In this document: piece after piece, positions 1 to 12,300 of the stretch | Layout of the letters: each line of letters begins with the position of its first letter | How positions within the stretch are numbered: the first letter of the stretch is position 1 | Origin: Calamus simplicifolius | Lineage: Eukaryota; Streptophyta; Magnoliopsida; Arecales; Arecaceae | Reading direction: 5' to 3' | Assembly: GCA_900491605.1 (NCBI GenBank) | Contig: UESW01004770.1 | Coordinates: 81,659-145,658, forward strand | DNA length: 64,000 nucleotides | Notes under the pieces: generated by a model | What the model saw: the letters and a program-made list of their open reading frames with translations, nothing else | Database searches by the model: none | Told to the model about the DNA's origin: nothing | Translations under genes and position numbers: made by a program

Positions 1-255
1 ATCACTGCCGCTATAAAGGATTTCTTCTCCAATGGTCTGCTTCTCAAGGAGGTTAACTGCACAACTATTGCTCTCATTCCTAAGGTCCCTAATGCTTCAA
101 AATTGAAGGACTTCCGACCGATATCATGCTGCAACACTGTGTACAAATGCATCACCAAACTTCTTGCCAGCCGATTGAAACAAATCCTCCCTACATTTAT
201 AAATGATGCACAATCTGCTTTTGTGCATGGAAGGCTTATTGGGGATAACATTCTA
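1..255 (+). pseudogene. L1 ORF2 fragment, start of RT domain
   Basis: Frame 1 is open and reads the palm-proximal part of a LINE reverse transcriptase, with motifs LLKEVNCTTIALIPKVPNA, FRPISCCNTVYKCI and FINDAQSAFVHGRLIGDNIL. These match the same stretch in the intact ORF2s of L4 and L5. The frame is cut at base 255 by the L2 insertion and resumes at 7583. Upstream ORF2 (endonuclease) and ORF1 are not in the window. Confidence 0.92.
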
Positions 256-380
256 ACCTAACAAAAGAACTCAAAAGATAGAGATTCTCAGCATGAGAGC
301 TTCTCTCTCTAAGCATGAGAGCTTCTCTCTCTAAGCATTCCGTCTCTTGCTCCTTTTTTCTTGTTTGGTAACTGGTTTCT
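256..380 (+). promoter_or_regulatory. L2 5' UTR with duplicated 22-bp CT-rich motif
   Basis: Between the TSD and the ATG at 381 there are two tandem copies (about 290-333) of a unit containing gagagcttctctctctaagc. Similar doublets sit at the same place in L11 and L12, and an opposite-strand version sits in L5. A promoter role is inferred from position: LINEs carry internal 5' promoters, and GA/CT-rich runs are known binding sites of plant GAGA-binding (BPC) factors. Confidence 0.55.
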
Positions 381-3018
381 ATGGATCTTCCCGGAAGGAT
401 TGTTCCCCTTCCTGTTCCTAAGGAAGTTTCGGTTGGTATAGCCCTGGATGAGGTTTCCTTGGAATCCTCATCCATCTCTATTCCAGTCAATGTCTTAGGA
501 GGGTCGCGTAGGAAGGTTGAGACCCGAAGCATTGCTCACTTTCCTCCGTCTCTGTTCTTGGTGATGAAGATCCCTCCCAAAGGCTCGATTCGTCCACCTC
601 CTCTGCTTGGATTTCAAATTCTGATGCCTCCCTGGGTTCTGCTGGTACGTCTCTGGGTGCTCCTTGCGTCGGATGCGAGGATCCTTCCGTGATGGCTGTT
701 CTTTCTAAGGGTTCGATGGGGGGGGAGGACTGTGATGCTTCTCCCAGGCTTGCTCTTCATGTGGCCGATTTAGAGCTCCTCTGCTTTCCATCTGATCTCT
801 CGCATGTTCTCGGCTCCGCTCCATCTCCTTCGGGTTCGCTGAGTTCGCTTCTTCACCAATGTCCAGATGGATCTTCTTCGTTAGGTGGTCCGCTGGGTAA
901 GAAGGTGATCTCTGTACCTTCTTCAAAGCTTGAATTTGGAGATTTAAATTTCCCGCCTCTGGCAAAGTCTGCAATGCTCTCAATTTCGGGCGAGCCCGAT
1001 CCATCGGGAGGCTTAGCGGGTTCCCCTGTTCTCTGCCCGGTTGGTGTGGAGAATCCGCAATCTGCTAAACCGAGCTGGGCCTCCTTGGTATCGGATTCTC
1101 CAGCTCTTATGAAGCTTTCTTACTTCAAGCCATCCTCCTCTTCTTCCGATGGCAGAGTCAGCTTATCTATTCCTCCTGAGATAGCTCGGATCGGAGCGGC
1201 AGCCTGGGAGACTTCACTTGTTGGTTTCTTCTTAGATAAGCTCCCGTTCTCTTTGGTGGAATCCTCTGCCCGAAGGCTGTGGGACAATAAGGGCCTCGTG
1301 GAGGTTCTTAGTAATGGAAGCGGCTTCTTCTTTTTTAAGTTTTCAAATAAGGCTGAGCTGTTGGGAATTCTGGATGGAGGCCCTTGGTACTTTGGAGGTC
1401 GTCCGATCTTCTTGAAACCTTGGAGTCCGGGTATGTTATTATCCAAAGATGGGTGCAAGAAGGTTCCCATTTGGGCTCGGTTCTTCAATGTTCCCTTGGA
1501 GTTCTGGACTGCTGAAGGACTTAGCCGGATTGCCAGCGTCGTAGGGTCCCCTCTTCACGCGGACCAGATGACTTCTTCCCTCAAGCGCCTTTCTTATGCT
1601 AGAATCTGCTTGGAGATTAGTATTGATGATCCTCTCCCTAACTCTCTGGACCTGCTATTGGAGGATGGAAGATCTGTTGAAGTTCTAATTGAATACAACT
1701 GGGTTCCTAAGCGGTGCACCGTCTGCAAGGTATTTGGCCATCTTCCTAAAAATTGCAAGAAAGCTGTTCGCCAATCCTGGGTTCCTAAACCATCTATAGC
1801 GTCTGCTGGGCTCTCTGTTGATGCTCCATCGCTCGGAACAAAGCCTGGACCTGAAGGTATGGATTTCCTTGTATCTCCATCTCCACCTGCTATCCACACT
1901 GGTAACAACCATGATGCTAAGGTCGGGAGCGGATGGATCAATCCCAAGGAAACTCAGTTTCCTCCCAGGATCAATCCTGATACTGTTCCGAAAGAATCTC
2001 AGGGTCCTCCTGTTACCATTCCTGATGCTGTTCCGAATCGTAGGAGATTTCCGATTCTGCATCCCCTAACTTCCATGGATCAGATTGCTCTTCCTTCTAT
2101 GGCTAAGGTTGGCCTTAGATCTATGGCATCTCCCAGGATTCTTCCTTCTTCGCGTGATTTGAGTAGCGCGGTCAACAGCTTTGCTGTGCTCTGTTCGACT
2201 GATGAATTGGTTGCTGAGGATCCAACTGCTGTTGACGATCCGAAACTACTGGACTTGGCGATCCGGTACCAGCTGCCGACCCGCTTGGCTCTGCTAACGG
2301 GTTTCCAACTGTAGGTGACGATTCGTTTGGAGAAGGAGCTGCTGATCCGTTAGCTTTTGACGATCCGTTAGCTGCTGATCCGACATTTGACGATCCGATT
2401 GTCCCGATGGCCAGTTCCTCTGTTCTTCCTGCTGGGAACTCCTCCATCTCTGCTTCGTCCCCCTCCATCATTGGCAATAAGGTCTCTTGGAAGGATGTTG
2501 TGCATCATACTCCCCACTTTAGTAAGGCACCAGTCATGCCCGATTTGAGAGAGGTTTCTATCCGCGGGTCAATCTCCAGATCTGCCAGGCTGTTATGCTC
2601 CTCTGCTTCGGGGGGCGATGCGACTGCAGCTTCTCCTGCGTCAATCCGAGTCGATGAAGATGCCTCTAAGGAGCGGCGAGGGGTTTCTGGCTCACACTTT
2701 ATCTCTGTTGTTGATGCTTCCGGTGTTCCTAGTAATGCTGTCAGGGAGACATGCTCTTCTTCTACCGGTTTTGCTCACGACTCTCTGGGCCCGATTCCAA
2801 TGGCTAACCTCGGTTCCGCTGGTGGGTCGGGTGGAGGGACTCCTCTCGTTGGTGATGATGAGCCATCATCCCCGTCGTCCAATTCCAGCACTCCGATGCT
2901 TGCTCGGAGGCTGAATCTGGTGGATGAGCTTGAGAAAAAGCATGGCAAGAGGATCAAACAGAGGAAGAAGAAGAAAATGGTTCTGGGAAATCCCGGGGAT
3001 AACCTCCTGGTTCCTTGA
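381..3018 (+). pseudogene. L2 ORF1 (DUF4283-like, CCHC knuckle), frameshifted
   Basis: ORF1 protein of a plant LINE, expected to bind element RNA. The ATG at 381 is aligned with L11 ORF1 (shared segment GIALDEVSL). The frame shifts between about 500 and 689, is then open 692-2314, stops at 2312-2314, and continues in a third frame to the stop at 3016-3018. The DUF4283-like domain spans about 1200-1660, with segments GFFLDKLPFSLV, GGPWYFGGRPIFLKPW and ARFFNVPLEFW. A zinc knuckle C-x2-C-x4-H-x4-C lies at 1715-1756. The C-terminus has the family motif TPMLARRLNLVDELEK followed by a Lys/Arg-rich tail. At least two frameshifts make it non-coding as it stands. Confidence 0.88.
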
Positions 3019-6000
3019 TGATTATATTAGCCTCTTGGAATATTAGGGGCCTTAATGACCCCTCTAAGCAGTTTGAAGTTCGCAATTTGATTAAGTCTCA
3101 GAAAATATCTTGTATTGCCATTCTTGAATCAAAGATTAGGCCTTCAAATAAAGCCTATTTTGAGAAGTCTTTTCTAAAGGACTGGAAGTTCTTATCTTTC
3201 TATGAAGGCTCTGGTTCTGGCAGAATTTGGGTGTGGTGGGATCCATCGAAGCTTGTTGCTGATAGCTTTATCTTGCAGGATCAGGCCATCCACATCTCCT
3301 TCTCCCTGTGTAGCTTGGGTGGAAGATTCATGGCTTCTTTTATCTATGGCTCAAATGATGCAACTAACCGAAGGATTTTATGGAGCAGTCTAAAAGATCT
3401 GGCTAACTCCTTGGCCCAGCTTCCTTGGATCATTTTGGGTGATTTCAATGCTGTTCGTTATAGATCTGAGAGGAAGGGAGGAAGCTCTGGCTGGCCCTCG
3501 TTCATGGACGAGTTTAATGATACCCTGCTTGAAATTGGGGTGGATGATCTTAGATATGGTGGTTGTCAGTTTACCTGGCACAATTCCAGGACCATCGGGC
3601 ATATCCTCAGGAAGTTAGATAGAGTTCTGGTTAACGCAGGTTGGCTCAACTCCTTCCCCAACTCTTCAGCTGAATTTATGCCATATGGTGTCTCTGATCA
3701 TTCAGCGGCAGTGGTGAAGATGGAGACCTGCATGCATAGCTATATCACTCCTTTCAAGTTCTTTAATCACTGGGCTGGCTTTGAGGAATTTTTACCATTA
3801 GTTGAGATGATCTGGAGCTCAAGGGTGGAAGGGCATGCTATGTTCAGAGTGTGTAAGAAGCTGAAGTTGATGAAATCTGCTTTAAGGAATCTGTGTAAAA
3901 GGAAGAATGAGGCCTGTTATGGGGACCTGGCCTCTTTTCGTTCTGAGCTTAATGCTCTGCAAGCTGAATTAGCTGCGGGTAATCAAGCGGCTGATCTTAT
4001 TGATAAAGAGAGAGTCTGTGCCATGAAACTTAGCCTAGCTTGCAAAGGCAGGGAATGTTATGCTCGGCAGAAGAGTAGAATTCAATGGTTGCGGGAAGGG
4101 GACCATAACTCTTCTTTCTTCTTCAATTCCATCAAAAGTAGGATCAATGTTAACAAGATATTGAGCATACAAGATGATTCGGGAGTTTGGATCCATGACA
4201 AGCTGCAAATTAGCCATGAGGTGGTCGAGTTTTACAAGGGGCTGCTGGGCTCAGAGTGCTCTATTGCCTATGAAGGTATTGACTCACTCAAGCCTTTTGT
4301 GAACCAGGTCCTTTGCTCTAATCAAATCAGGAATTTGAGTTCTCCTTTCTCAAAGGATGATATCAGGAAAGTTATTTTCAGCCTTCACCCAAACAAGTCT
4401 CCCGGGCCGGATGGTTTTAATGCATTCTTCTTTCAGAAGACGTGGCACATTGTAGGTGATGAGGTGACTTCTGCTATCCTGGACTTCTTTGCTAATGGAT
4501 TGCTTCTAAAGGAAGTTAATTGCACCATTATTGTTCTTATACCCAAGATCCCAAATGCCTCTAATCTGAAGGACTATAGGCCGATTTCCTGCTGCAACAC
4601 CATTTATAAATGCATTACTAAGCTGATTGCCAATCGATTGAAGGAGGTTCTCCCATCTTTTGTCAATGAAGCTCAAGCCGCTTTCGTCCATGGTAGGCAT
4701 ATTGGCGATAACATCTTGATGGCTCAAGAGCTTGTTCGTGGATATCATCTACACTCATCATCCCCTAAATGTGCCCTCAAGATTGATCTAAGGAAAGCTT
4801 TCGACTCAGTTAGATGGGACTTTCTTTGGGATTCTTTGAAGCTTCTTGGCTTCCCTTCCATTTTCATTGGTTGGATCAGAAGCTGCGTCTCTTCACCTAA
4901 ATTCTCTGTGGCCATCAATGGTGAGCTCAACGGGTTTTTTGAAGGAAAAAAAGGCATCCGTCAAGGTGACCCTATCTCGCCTTACCTATTTGTGATCTGC
5001 ATGGATATCTTCTCTCGGATCTTGACCTCCAAAATACTAGATTGTCCTTCTTTTACATATCACTGGAGATGTAGGAAATCTAAGATTTCTTATCTTTGTT
5101 TTGCTGATGATTTGATGATCTTTTGCCATGGTGATCTTCCCTCTATTATGGTTGTGAAGGATGCTCTCGACACCTTTTCCTCTCTCTCGGGTCTTACCCC
5201 TAATGCTGCCAAATGCTCTATTTTTCTATCAGGAGTTAAAGACCCTATGCAACAAGAGATTTTGAATTATCTGGGATTTCCTCTTGGTTCATTTCCCATA
5301 AGATATTTGGGGGTCCCGCTCATCTCAACCAAACTCTGTGCCAATGATTGCCAAGCTCTAGTTGATCGAATCTTGGGGAGGATTAAAGTCTGGACAAACC
5401 GCTTCCTCTCTTATGCAGGTAGAGTCCAGCTAATCCAATCTGTTCTATTCAGTATTCAGTCCTTTTGGTGCGCCCATTTCATTCTTCCAGCCAAAGTCAC
5501 TAAAGCTATTGAAAGCATCCTCTCGGCTTTTCTATGGAGCGGGGTGTCCCTGAAGAGTAGTGGAGCTAGAGTTGCATGGGCAGATATCTCTACTCCAAAG
5601 GCGGAAGGTGGGTTGGGAATCAAGAAGATTAAAGACTGGAATGTTGCCTCCATGACTCGCTATATATGGCTGTTATGTAACCCTTGCTCTTCCTCCTTAT
5701 GGGCCGCTTGGGTTAAGTTGAATCTGCTGCATAAGGAGCATTTCTGGGTTGCAAAAGTCCCTTGGAACTGCTCTTGGACTTGGAGAAGGCTTCTTAAGAT
5801 CAGAGATAGAGTCAAGCCTTTCATCTCAGTGAAGGTTGGGAACGGTGACAGCACTTCACTGTGGTTTGATGTCTGGAGACCTCAAGGCCCTATCTGCACT
5901 TCCCCATACGCTAGAGTTATTGTTGACTCGGGTCTCACTGTTGATGCAAAGGTTAGTGACATTATTTCTTCTGGCCATTGGTTGTGGCCTCCTGCTAATT

Positions 6001-6060
6001 CAGCTGAGCTTATTAGTCTAAAAGAAGATTCAAGATCTCTTGATTTGCCCAACTGTTCTC

Positions 6061-6297
6061 TTTTTTTTTTGAAAGGTAAATGTGTGAGATGTATTAATAA
6101 GAAAGTGAAAAGTTATAAGTACAGGTACTCGGGGCATACCCCGGAGCAAAATATGGGAAAAAAAACCCCAAATTGGATTACATCCACCAAGGGTTACGCA
6201 TCAAGCAAATGGAAGAGAATACCCACAGTAATGGTAACCCAGCCCACAAAGAAACCAAGCAACTAACAAAGGAGCTCAAAACGAGTGAAAGACAAGA
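6061..6297 (-). other. L3 3' UTR, hairpin and poly(A)
   Basis: The hairpin cggggtatgccccg (sense) is at 6130-6143. It is followed downstream in sense by tgtactta and the terminal tttacctttc plus an A-tract. Same layout as in the other copies. Confidence 0.75.
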
Positions 6298-6745
6298 TCA
6301 ATCCAGTAGGGAAGCGGATAGCTGCCACCTATCTAGCAGCTGTAGATTAGTAGCATTCCTGGGAAACTTTTCTCCCTCAAGCTTTAGCCTAACTGATTCA
6401 ATGATCTTGGTAACGATGCCGATCTCATTAAGAGGCAACCGCCCATGCATGCGAGAGTTCCTTTCATTCCAAATGTAATAGACAGAAGCTCCCAAAGCCA
6501 GCCTGCTAAGAGAGGATTGAAGATTTGCACCATTGATGTTTCTGCTGAGCCACGGCCTCAGACGCTCCCAAGAAGAAGGGTAATGATATAGATTACATTT
6601 GCCAGCTATGGACTGCCAAACCCGAAAGGAGAAGGGGCAACTAAAAAATAGATGACCATGGTCCTCAATTCGATCTTGACATAATGAGCAAGTCATATGA
6701 CTGAGAATACCAAATGATACCAGGGTCCTGACTGAGAATACCAAA
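6298..6745 (-). pseudogene. L3 ORF2 C-terminal fragment (zf-RVT tail)
   Basis: On the minus strand this reads the last part of a LINE ORF2. It shows the Cys/His cluster CSLCQDRIEDHGHLFFSC and the conserved end around IWNERNSRMHGRLPLNEIG and NLQLLDRWQL, and stops at 6298-6300. The zf-RVT module is cut off by 5' truncation. It cannot make a protein on its own. Confidence 0.88.
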
Positions 6746-7368
6746 TGCCCAACTGTTCTCATAGTGACAGAGTGATGTGGGATGGCTCTAATATTTTCAC
6801 AATCAAAAAAGCTTGGAATGTCTTACGATCTCCTTCGAGTCGGGTTTCTTGGGCCCATTTGGTTTGGTTCAAGCATCATGTTCCTAGGCACTCTTTCATC
6901 CTATGGCTTGCTATCAGAGGAAGGCTCCCTTCACAAGACCGGCTCTTATCCTTTGGGTTGATTAGTAACATGAAGTGTTTCTTTTGTCTTGAAGATGTGG
7001 AAGATCACAATCATCTTTTCTTTGCCTGCTCTTTCTCCAGTAGGGTTTGGTCTGCTATTGCTTGTAGGTGTGATCTTTTGCAGTTTCCCTCTGCTTGGGA
7101 GACTCTATGGCCGAGGCTGTGTGGTACTCTCAAAGGGACTTCGCTCATTTCTATTATCAGGAGGATTGCTTTGGGAGCTACCATCTATTATTTATGGATG
7201 GAAAGGAACTCTCGAAAACATGGTCGTATTCATCATAGTGAGCAAAGAATCATTAGTCAAATTATGGACACTATCAGGCATAAGTTGGAGGGATCCGAAT
7301 TTCCACTTAATACGCCAAATCTTCATTTGATTCAAATCTGGCACCTCCCCGCTTCTCTGCTCCGATGA

Positions 7369-7567
7369 ATCCTTGGGAGCTTGTGGGTTTGTGATGCTGT
7401 TTTGGCTTTGTAGATGTCGATCCCTTGGGAGTTGCTTCACCGTATGGTGATTGTCCGTTTCTTTTGGCTGTTTTTTTCTCCCGGGTTGTTGCCCCGGGGT
7501 TTGTACTTATTTCATCCTTTCTTTATTAATATAATTCACCTTCACTTTTCAAAAAAAAAAAAAAAAA
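7369..7567 (+). other. L2 3' UTR, hairpin and poly(A)
   Basis: The hairpin ccgggttgttgccccgg sits at about 7481-7497. It is followed by ttgtactta, the terminal acttttc and A17. The stem differs in sequence from other copies but keeps pairing. Confidence 0.75.
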
Positions 7568-9148
7568 GGGGATAACATTCTATTGGCTCAGGAGCTGGTC
7601 CGTGGTTATCATCTTCCTTCTTCCACCCCTAAATGTGCTCTAAAGATTGATATTATGAAGGCTTTTGATTCGGTTCGATGGGATTTCCTTTGGGATACTC
7701 TGCAGCTTCTTGGCTTTCCTCCTTTATTTATTGGCTGGATTCGGTCATGTGTTTCCACTGCAAGGTATTCAGTGGCTATTAATGGTGAACTCAATGGTTT
7801 CTTTGATGGGAAGAAAGGTCTTCGTCAAGGGGACCCAATCTCTCCTTATCTTTTTGTTATATGCATGGAAGTCTTCTCTAGGATTCTTGATCAGAAAATC
7901 CATGCCTCCCCCTCTTTCAAATTTCATTGGAGATGCCGGAAATCCAAGACTTCACATCTATGTTTTGCAGATGATCTGATGGTTTTTTGTCGTGGAGATT
8001 TGAACTCTATAAATGTGGTGAAGGATGCCCTTGACACGTTCTCCTCTCTCCCGGTCTTACTCCTAATCACTCCAAAAGCTCCACCTTCCTCTCGGGTGTC
8101 TCGGTTCATCTCCAGCAGGATATTACTGACTTGCTGGGTTTCTCTCTTGGCTCTTTTCCAATTAGATATCTGGGTGTCCCTCTAATTACCACAAAACTCA
8201 AAGCTTCTGATTGTCTTTCGTTGGTTGACCGTATTTTAAGGAGGATCAAAGTTTGGACTAATCGTTTCCTCTCCTATGCTGGCAGACTGCAACTCATCCA
8301 ATCGGTAATTTTTAGTATTCAGTCCTTTTGGAGTGCTCACTTCATTCTTCCAGTTAAAATCACTAAAGATATTGAAAGCATTCTTTCGGCCTTCTTATGG
8401 AATGGTGTTTCCTTGAACCGGTATGGAGCTAAAGTATCTTGGTCTACCATCACTACTCCCAAGGAGGAAGGAGGTTTGGGTATAAAGAAGATCCGGGATT
8501 GGAATGCAGCATCAATGGCTCGGCACATTTGGTCACTATGCAATCCTTGCTCTAAATCCTTATGGGCTGCCTGGGTTAAGCTAAATCTTCTGCATAAAGA
8601 ACACTTTTGGGTGGTAAAAGTCCCTTGGGATTGCTCTTGGACTTGGAGGAAAATTCTTAAGATTCGGGATAGAGTGAGAAATTTCATTTCTTTTAAGGTG
8701 GGGAATGGCGATAGCACCTCCCTTTGGTTTGATTCATGGAGACCTCAAGGACCTATTTGCTCTTCTTCTCATGCTAGAGTTATCACCGACTCGGGCCTTT
8801 CCAAAGATGCTAAGGTTAGTGCCATCATTTATGCTGGAAATTGGAGGTGGCCTGCTGCGAATTCCCTTGGGCTTATCACCTTGAAATCTGAAACCGGTTC
8901 TCTTCCTTTACCTGATTGCAGCTGTTTGGATAAGGTATTATGGGAAGGTTCTACTGCGTTCTCTATTAAGAGAGCTTGGAATATCCTCCGGTTACCTTCC
9001 CAACGTGTTGATTGGGCTCATTTAGTCTGGTTTAAGCATCATGTTCCACGGCATTCTTTCATTTTATGGCTTGCCATTAGAGGTAGACTTGCTACCCAGG
9101 ATCGTCTTATCTCTTATGGTTTGCATTGTCAGATGGCTTGCTATTTAT
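7568..9148 (+). pseudogene. L1 ORF2 middle part (RT palm to zf-RVT start)
   Basis: After the TSD copy, the L1 ORF2 frame resumes with LAQELVRGYHLPSSTPKC, KAFDSVRWDFLW, GLRQGDPISPYLFVICME and the catalytic CFADDLMVFC near 7960-7990. Compared with L11, one base is missing at about 8050 in a CT run, which shifts the frame (open again from about 8131). The reading then continues through YLGVPLITTKL and YAGRLQLIQSVIF to HVPRHSFILWLAIRGRLA. L4 cuts it at 9148, inside the zf-RVT module. Confidence 0.92.
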
Positions 9149-9336
9149 TTATTTTTTTTTTTTTTTTTTTGAAAGTTAAAGGTGATTTGTATTAAATAGA
9201 AAAATAAGTACAAGATAGCGGGATAAGGCCCGCAAACATACAAAGTGGAGAACATCCACCAAAAGGTTGAAGTAACCTAAGACCAAAATAAAGGATCAAG
9301 CAAGTCAAACAAAAGTGTTACATTGACCGGAGATGA
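9149..9336 (-). other. L4 3' UTR, hairpin and poly(A)
   Basis: Minus-strand hairpin gcgggccttatcccgc (sense) at 9218-9233, with a perfect 5-bp stem. It is followed by cttgtactta and the terminal aactttc plus A-tract. Confidence 0.75.
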
Positions 9337-12300
9337 TTAACTCAAAAGAGAGGAGGGTAGTTGCCATCTATCAATCAACTGGAGATTAGCAGCATTTCTG
9401 GGAAAAGTTGCACCCTCCAACTTCAGCCTGACCAAGTCCATAATCTTAGAGATAATACTCTGTTCCTTTTGCGGCAAGCGCCCATGCTTGCGGGAGTTTC
9501 TTTCTAGCCATATGAAGTACAAAGCAGCACCCAAGGCAAGCCTACAAATAATAGAATGAAAAGAGACTCCTTTGATATTTCTACACAGCCACGGCCTCAG
9601 CCTTTCCCAAGAGAATGGGAAGTGCACTAAGCCACATTTCCTAGCAATGGCTGACCAAATCCGTGCAGAGAAAGGACAGCTGAAAAACAGATGATCGTGA
9701 TCCTCCAAACTGTGACGACATAAGTAGCAAGCCCGCTGACAAAGAATACCATAAGAGATAAGACGGTCGTGGGTCGCAAGTCTACCTCTAATGGCAAGCC
9801 ATAAAATGAAAGAATGCCTCGGAACATGATGCTTGAACCAGACTAAATGAGCCCAATCAACACGCTGGGAAGGTATCCGGAGGATATTCCAAGCCCTCTT
9901 AATAGAGAACGCGGTAGAACCTTCCCATAATACCTTATCCGAACAGCTGCAATCAGGTAAAGGCAGTGAACCAGTTTCAGATTTCAAGATGATAAGCTCA
10001 AGTGAATTCGCTGCCGGCCACCTCCAATTTCCAGCATATATGATGGCACTAACCTTAGCATCTTTGGAAAGGCCCGAGTCGGTGATAACTCTAGCATGAG
10101 AAGAAGAGCAAATAGATCCTTGAGGTCTCCATGAATCGAACCAAAGGGAGGTGCTATCGCCATTCCCCACCTTGACAGAAATGAAATTCCTCACTCTATC
10201 CCGAATCTTAAGAATTTTCCTCCAAGTCCAGGAGCAATACCAAGGGACCTTAGCCACCCAAAAATGTTCTTTATGCAGAAGATTTAGCTTAACCCAGGCA
10301 GCCCATAAGGATTTAGAGCAAGGGTTGCATAGAGACCAAATGTGCCGAGCCATTGAAGCTGCATTCCAATCCCGGATCTTCTTTATACCCAAACCCCCTT
10401 CCTCCTTTGGAGTGGTGATGGTAGACCAAGAAACTTTAGCTCCATGCCGGTTCAAGGAAACACCGTTCCATAAGAAAGCCGAAAGAATGCTTTCAATGTC
10501 TTTAATGATTTTAACTGGAAGAATGAAGTGAGCACTCCAAAAGGACTGAATACTAAATATTACCGATTGGATGAGTTGCAATCTGCCCGCGTAGGAGAGG
10601 AAACGATTAGTCCAAACTTTGATCCTCCTTAAAATACGATCAACCAAAGAGTGACAATCAGAAGCTTTGAGTTTTGTGGTAATAAGAGGGACACCAAGAT
10701 ATCTAATTGGAAAAGAGCCAAGAGAAAACCCCATCAAGTCAGTAATATCCTTCTGGAGATGAACCGAGACACCCGATAAGAAGGTGGTGCTTTTGGAGTG
10801 ATTTGGAGAAAGGCCGGAGAGAGAGGAGAATGTGTCAAGGGCATCCTTCACCACATTTATAGAGTTCAAATCTCCACGACAAAAAACCATCAGATCATCT
10901 GCAAAACATAGATGTGAAATCTTGGATTTCCGGCATCTCCAATGAAATTTGAAAGAGGGGGAGTCATGAATTTTCTGATCAAGAATCCTAGAGAAGACAT
11001 CCATGCATATAACAAAGAGATAAGGAGAGATAGGGTCTCCTTGACGAAGACCTTTCTTCCCATCAAAGAAACCATTGAGTTCACCATTTATAGCCACTGA
11101 ATACCTTGCAGTGGACACACAAGTCCGAATCCAGCCAATGAATAACGGAGGAAATCCAAGAAGCTGCAGAGTATCCCAAAGGAAATCCCATCGAACCGAA
11201 TCAAAAGCCTTCATAATATCAATCTTTAGAGCACATTTAGGGGTGGGAGAAGGAAGATGATAGCCACGAACCAGCTCCTGAGCCAATAGAATGTTGTCTC
11301 CAATAAGCCTTCCATGCACAAAAGCAGATTGTGCTTCATTAATAAAAGTAGGGAGAATTTGCTTCAATCGGGTGGCAAGAAGTTTGGTGATGCATTTGTA
11401 CACTGTGTTGCAGCATGATATCGGACGGAAGTCTGTCAATTTTGAAGCATTAGGAACCTTAGGGATGAGAGCAATAGTTGTGCAATTAACCTCCTTGAGA
11501 AGCAGACCATTGGAGAAGAAATCCTTTATGGCCGCGGTGATATCATCTCCCACAATGGGCCAGGTCTTTTGAAAGAAGAAAGCATTGAATCCATCAGGGC
11601 CTGGAGCTTTGTTAGGGTGTAAAGCAAACATAGCCCCTTTAATTTCATCATCAGTGAAAGCACTGGTTAAAAACCTTCTTTGATCATTTGAGAGGGCGCA
11701 ATCCACATACTTAGCAAGAACATCTCCTCCATCATAATTAGTACCACATTTCTTACCGAGAAGATGAGTGTAGAATCCAACCACCTCCTGAGCAATCTGA
11801 TCTTTCTCTCGAATCCAATCTCCATTTTCATTCTGGATACAGAGAATCTTATTAAGATTGTTTCTCCCTTTCATAGAGTTGAAGAAGAATGAGGTACATT
11901 GATCTCCTTCTTTCAGCCATTGGATTCTGCTCCTCTGCCTGGCGTAACTCTCTTTACCATTTAATGCCATATACAGCCTCTTAGCACAGTCCTTTTCCTT
12001 CTCAAGAACGTCCCTGCCGTGATGCCCAGCAGTAATAGAAGATTGGAAACCATCTAGCTCAGAACGAAGAGAGGTAAGTTCACCATTGATGATTGCATTC
12101 TTTGTCCTACTCAGTTCTTTCAATGCCATTTTAACTAGCTTCAGTTTTTTGTAAACTCTGAACATAGAGTGGCCAACAACAGGGGTGCTCCAGATCTTTT
12201 CAATTAACGGATTGAATTCATCAAATTCCGTCCAGAAATTGAAGAATTTGAAAGGACATTTGTAAAGAGGATGACTAATCCCAAGATTCACCACCACAGG

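Larger units (their letters stand above)
6061..6745 (-). mobile_element. 5'-truncated LINE L3 inserted in L2 ORF2
   Basis: A poly(T) begins at 6061 and is followed by the reverse complement of a LINE 3' UTR and the last ~150 codons of ORF2. The TSD tgcccaactgttctc is at 6046-6060 and 6746-6760. The sequence is nearly identical to L10 (35521-36190), so both came from one recent source. The 5' end is odd: a ~17-nt stretch (tttggtattctcagtca in element sense) occurs twice, about 30 nt apart. Confidence 0.94.
3018..7368 (+). pseudogene. L2 ORF2 (endonuclease-RT-zf-RVT), split by L3
   Basis: ORF2 starts with the ATG at 3018-3020, which overlaps the ORF1 stop by one base (tgATG). It reads an exonuclease-endonuclease-phosphatase nuclease at the N-terminus (WNIRGLND, GDFNAVRYRSERKGG, SDHSAAVV), then an RT (SPGPDGFNAFFFQKTW, KAFDSVRWDFLW, GIRQGDPISPYLFVICMD, catalytic CFADDL). 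The zf-RVT zinc module follows beyond the insertion (HVPRHSFILWLAIRGRL, then a Cys/His cluster). L3 plus its duplicated target interrupts it from 6061 to 6760. The frame before and after is the same because the added 700 nt hold no other lesion in the host frame. Total length otherwise equals the 1216-codon ORF2s of L4 and L5. Confidence 0.93.
256..7567 (+). mobile_element. Full-length LINE L2 inserted in L1
   Basis: The element starts just after the 5' TSD at 241-255 and ends with a 17-base poly(A) (7551-7567) just before the 3' TSD at 7568-7582. Without the nested L3 (685 bp plus its duplicated 15-bp target) it is about 6.6 kb. It has a 5' UTR with a repeated CT-rich motif, ORF1 (frameshifted), ORF2, and a 3' UTR with hairpin. 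It is the most divergent + strand LINE here in both ORF1 and 3' UTR. Confidence 0.95.

Noticed and set aside
10151..10531. Open frames of about 60-180 codons on the strand opposite the LINE ORFs (also 8337-8717, 27140-27790, 38513-38908, 51912-52292 and others)
   Set aside because: They recur at the same place in every LINE copy because they mirror the coding strand. They have no independent motif or start context.
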